A stretch of 64,000 nucleotides of DNA from CAVORB01 sp963698495. Its GTDB lineage: Bacteria > Pseudomonadota > Gammaproteobacteria > Chromatiales > Chromatiaceae. Below the pieces are notes generated by a model. That model was given only the letters and a program-made list of their open reading frames with translations, did not search any database and had not been told where the DNA came from. The position numbers were made by a program, and so were the translations under genes. This document shows positions 62,829 to 64,000 of the stretch, piece by piece (the stretch's first letter is position 1; every line of letters starts with the position of its first letter). Location: assembly GCA_963698495.1 (NCBI GenBank), contig CAVORB010000031.1:1-64000 (forward strand), in the 5' to 3' direction.

Positions 62829-64000
62829 GTGACGCCCCAACCCGGCGGTTAAGCCGGACGGGCTCGTGCGCCGTGAAAGGCGCGTTCTCTCAGTGGGTGA
62901 AATTCCCACCCGGCAACTATCGCTCCAGCCGGTAGCAACCGGAGCGGTCGTGGAGATAACGAAACGGCCGAAGCCTTTGGTGTAAAGGACCATGTAAGTG
63001 GTTCCGCGAGCATGCAGGCCGTAACGAGTAGTGAACGCTGAGCAAGCCTCGAAAAGACTAATGCGGAAGCCGACCTGATGAGTCTGCAGGGAAGGCCGCC
63101 GCCGCTGGGGAAGCGAGCGAGAAGAGCACCCAACGGTTCCGCCGGGGTAGTGGCGACAGCATGCATGCACACGGGAGAGCGACGCAACACGGGAAGCCCC
63201 AGACGGAGGCGCGGCGTGAGCGCCAACCGGCAACCCGCGAGGGCCGGGCCGGGCCGACTGGGGTGGCGGGAGGCCCGTACTACCGCTGAAGCCGGGTAAT
63301 GCCGGTGGAGGGAAGGGGCCTCAGTTCGAGGGCAGTGTTGAAAGAGGTGAGGTAGAGGAGACTGGCGTGAGCCTACAAGCTCCGATAAAGCTACAGAAAC
63401 TTCAGCAGGCACTTCATGCGAAAGCGAAGGAGTCGCCTGACTTCCGCTTCTATGCCCTGTACGACAAGATCTACCGGGAGGATATTCTCGCCCATGCCTA
63501 TCGGCTCGTCCGCAGCAATCGCGGCAAGCCCGGGGTGGACGGCGAAGACTTTCCGGACATCGAGGCGTATGGGGCTGAACGGTGGCTGGGCGAACTGGCG
63601 CAAGCCTTGAAGGAAAAGCGCTACCGGGCGAGTCCGGTGCGCCGGGTCTATATCCCCAAGCCGAACGGCAAGCAGCGCCCCCTGGGCATACCGACGATCC
63701 GGGATCGGGTGGTCGAGACGGCCGCGGTTCTTGTGCTCGCGCCGATCGTCGAGGCCGACCTGCAACCGGAACAGTATGCCTATCGGGAAGGACGCAACGC
63801 CCATGATGCGGTGCGCCATGTCCACAAGCTGCTCAATACGGGCTACACGGACGTCGTTGACGCGGACCTGTCAGGCTACTTCGATTCGATTCCACACGCG
63901 GAACTGTTACAGAGTGTGGCGCGGCGGATCAGTGATCGCCACGTCCTCGCCCTGATCAAGCAGTGGCTGGTGGCGCCGGTCGAAGAGGACGACGGACGTG
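62829..64000 (+). mobile_element. Group II intron, 5' part with reverse transcriptase (runs off window)
   Basis: The intron appears to start at GTGACGCCCC (62829) and its structured 5' RNA domains occupy about 540 bases of strongly base-paired GC-rich sequence with no long gene. The intron-encoded protein starts at 63367. The 3' domains lie beyond the window. The left boundary is a judgement based on the GTG start and the change in sequence after the IS1182 hairpin. Confidence 0.75.
63367..64000 (+). CDS. ltrA: Group II intron reverse transcriptase/maturase (partial)
   Basis: The first 211 codons of the intron-encoded protein, from GTG 63367. Reverse transcriptase motifs appear in order: DILAHAYRLVRSNRGKPGVD (RT0/1), YRASPVRRVYIPKPNGKQRP and LGIPTIRDRVVETAAVLVLA (RT2), YAYREGRNAHDAVRHVHKLL (RT3) and DVVDADLSGYFDSIPHAELL (RT4/5 start, with catalytic aspartates), then an RISDRHVLALIKQWLVAPVE stretch. 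The protein splices the intron RNA and copies it into DNA. The YADD box and maturase domain would lie outside the window. No frame break is seen within the window. Confidence 0.92.
   Translation, partial: MSLQAPIKLQKLQQALHAKAKESPDFRFYALYDKIYREDILAHAYRLVRSNRGKPGVDGEDFPDIEAYGAERWLGELAQALKEKRYRASPVRRVYIPKPNGKQRPLGIPTIRDRVVETAAVLVLAPIVEADLQPEQYAYREGRNAHDAVRHVHKLLNTGYTDVVDADLSGYFDSIPHAELLQSVARRISDRHVLALIKQWLVAPVEEDDGR

Noticed and set aside
62619..63233. 204-residue minus-strand open frame across the intron 5' region
   Set aside because: It crosses from the IS1182 end into structured intron RNA and resembles the spurious proteins often annotated over group II intron ends.

Overview
The window comes from a GC-rich proteobacterial chromosome, most likely a gammaproteobacterium. 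The evidence is a complete Gram-negative type VI secretion system (T6SS) with a TssJ lipoprotein and a TagF/PpkA/PppA/FHA regulatory set, a type I MurB, a bacterial lipocalin, and tRNA-Arg(ACG) and tRNA-Pro(GGG) halves of bacterial type. I could not fix the genus. No rRNA gene, complete tRNA gene, CRISPR array or integrase gene is visible.

Layout. (1) 1-9.6 kb is ordinary chromosome with decay: a DMT permease, a frameshifted YdjM-like pseudogene, an exported metallo-beta-lactamase-fold hydrolase, an SDR, two cupin genes, a DUF2293 protein, an HigA antitoxin with a frameshifted HigB, the 3' half of a tRNA-Arg, a frameshifted class D beta-lactamase, murB and a lipocalin. (2) 9.99-13.74 kb is mobile debris: an IS66 element with both ends recognisable, an integrase-type transposase whose tail it cuts off, and the 3' end (domains V-VI) of a group II intron. 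(3) 13.75-57.9 kb is the T6SS. (4) 58.1-64 kb is again debris: fragments of two integrase-type transposases, a decayed ISAs1 gene, a TacAT-type toxin-antitoxin pair, the 3' half of a tRNA-Pro with its terminator, a frameshifted IS1182 transposase, and a group II intron with its reverse transcriptase running off the edge.

The T6SS has five transcription blocks. The right block (minus strand, 57.9 to 47.0 kb) runs tssA-tssB-tssC-hcp-tagJ-tssE-tssF-tssG-clpV and encodes the tail tube, sheath, baseplate and recycling ATPase. The left block (minus, 27.0 to 13.7 kb) encodes an unrecognised protein, an FHA/membrane/lytic-transglycosylase fusion, a YkgJ cysteine-cluster protein, TagH(FHA), TssJ, TssK, TssL(OmpA), TssM, TagF and PppA: the envelope complex and its phospho-switch. 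The plus-strand block from 27.4 kb encodes PpkA fused to a sulfatase-modifying-factor fold, a Sel1 lipoprotein, an autotransporter with Calx-beta repeats and a phage-collar-like protein. The cargo block (minus, 44.5 to 35.7 kb) runs vgrG, DUF6484, DUF2169 adaptor, a wrecked ketosynthase-like gene, a PAAR-like protein with a nuclease-like tail, a DUF3396 immunity protein, an unknown protein and a TIGR02270 protein. Facing vgrG on the plus strand is a TssB-TssC fusion paralogue that stops where the C-terminal ~108 residues of TssC should begin.

The most interesting items are the TssB-TssC fusion, the FHA-transglycosylase fusion, the cargo module with its degenerate ketosynthase-like gene, and the autotransporter/collar pair. 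Frameshifts cluster in IS elements, the cargo ketosynthase and a few flanking genes, while very long T6SS genes (tssM, clpV, vgrG) are intact. This argues for real decay rather than uniformly poor sequence.
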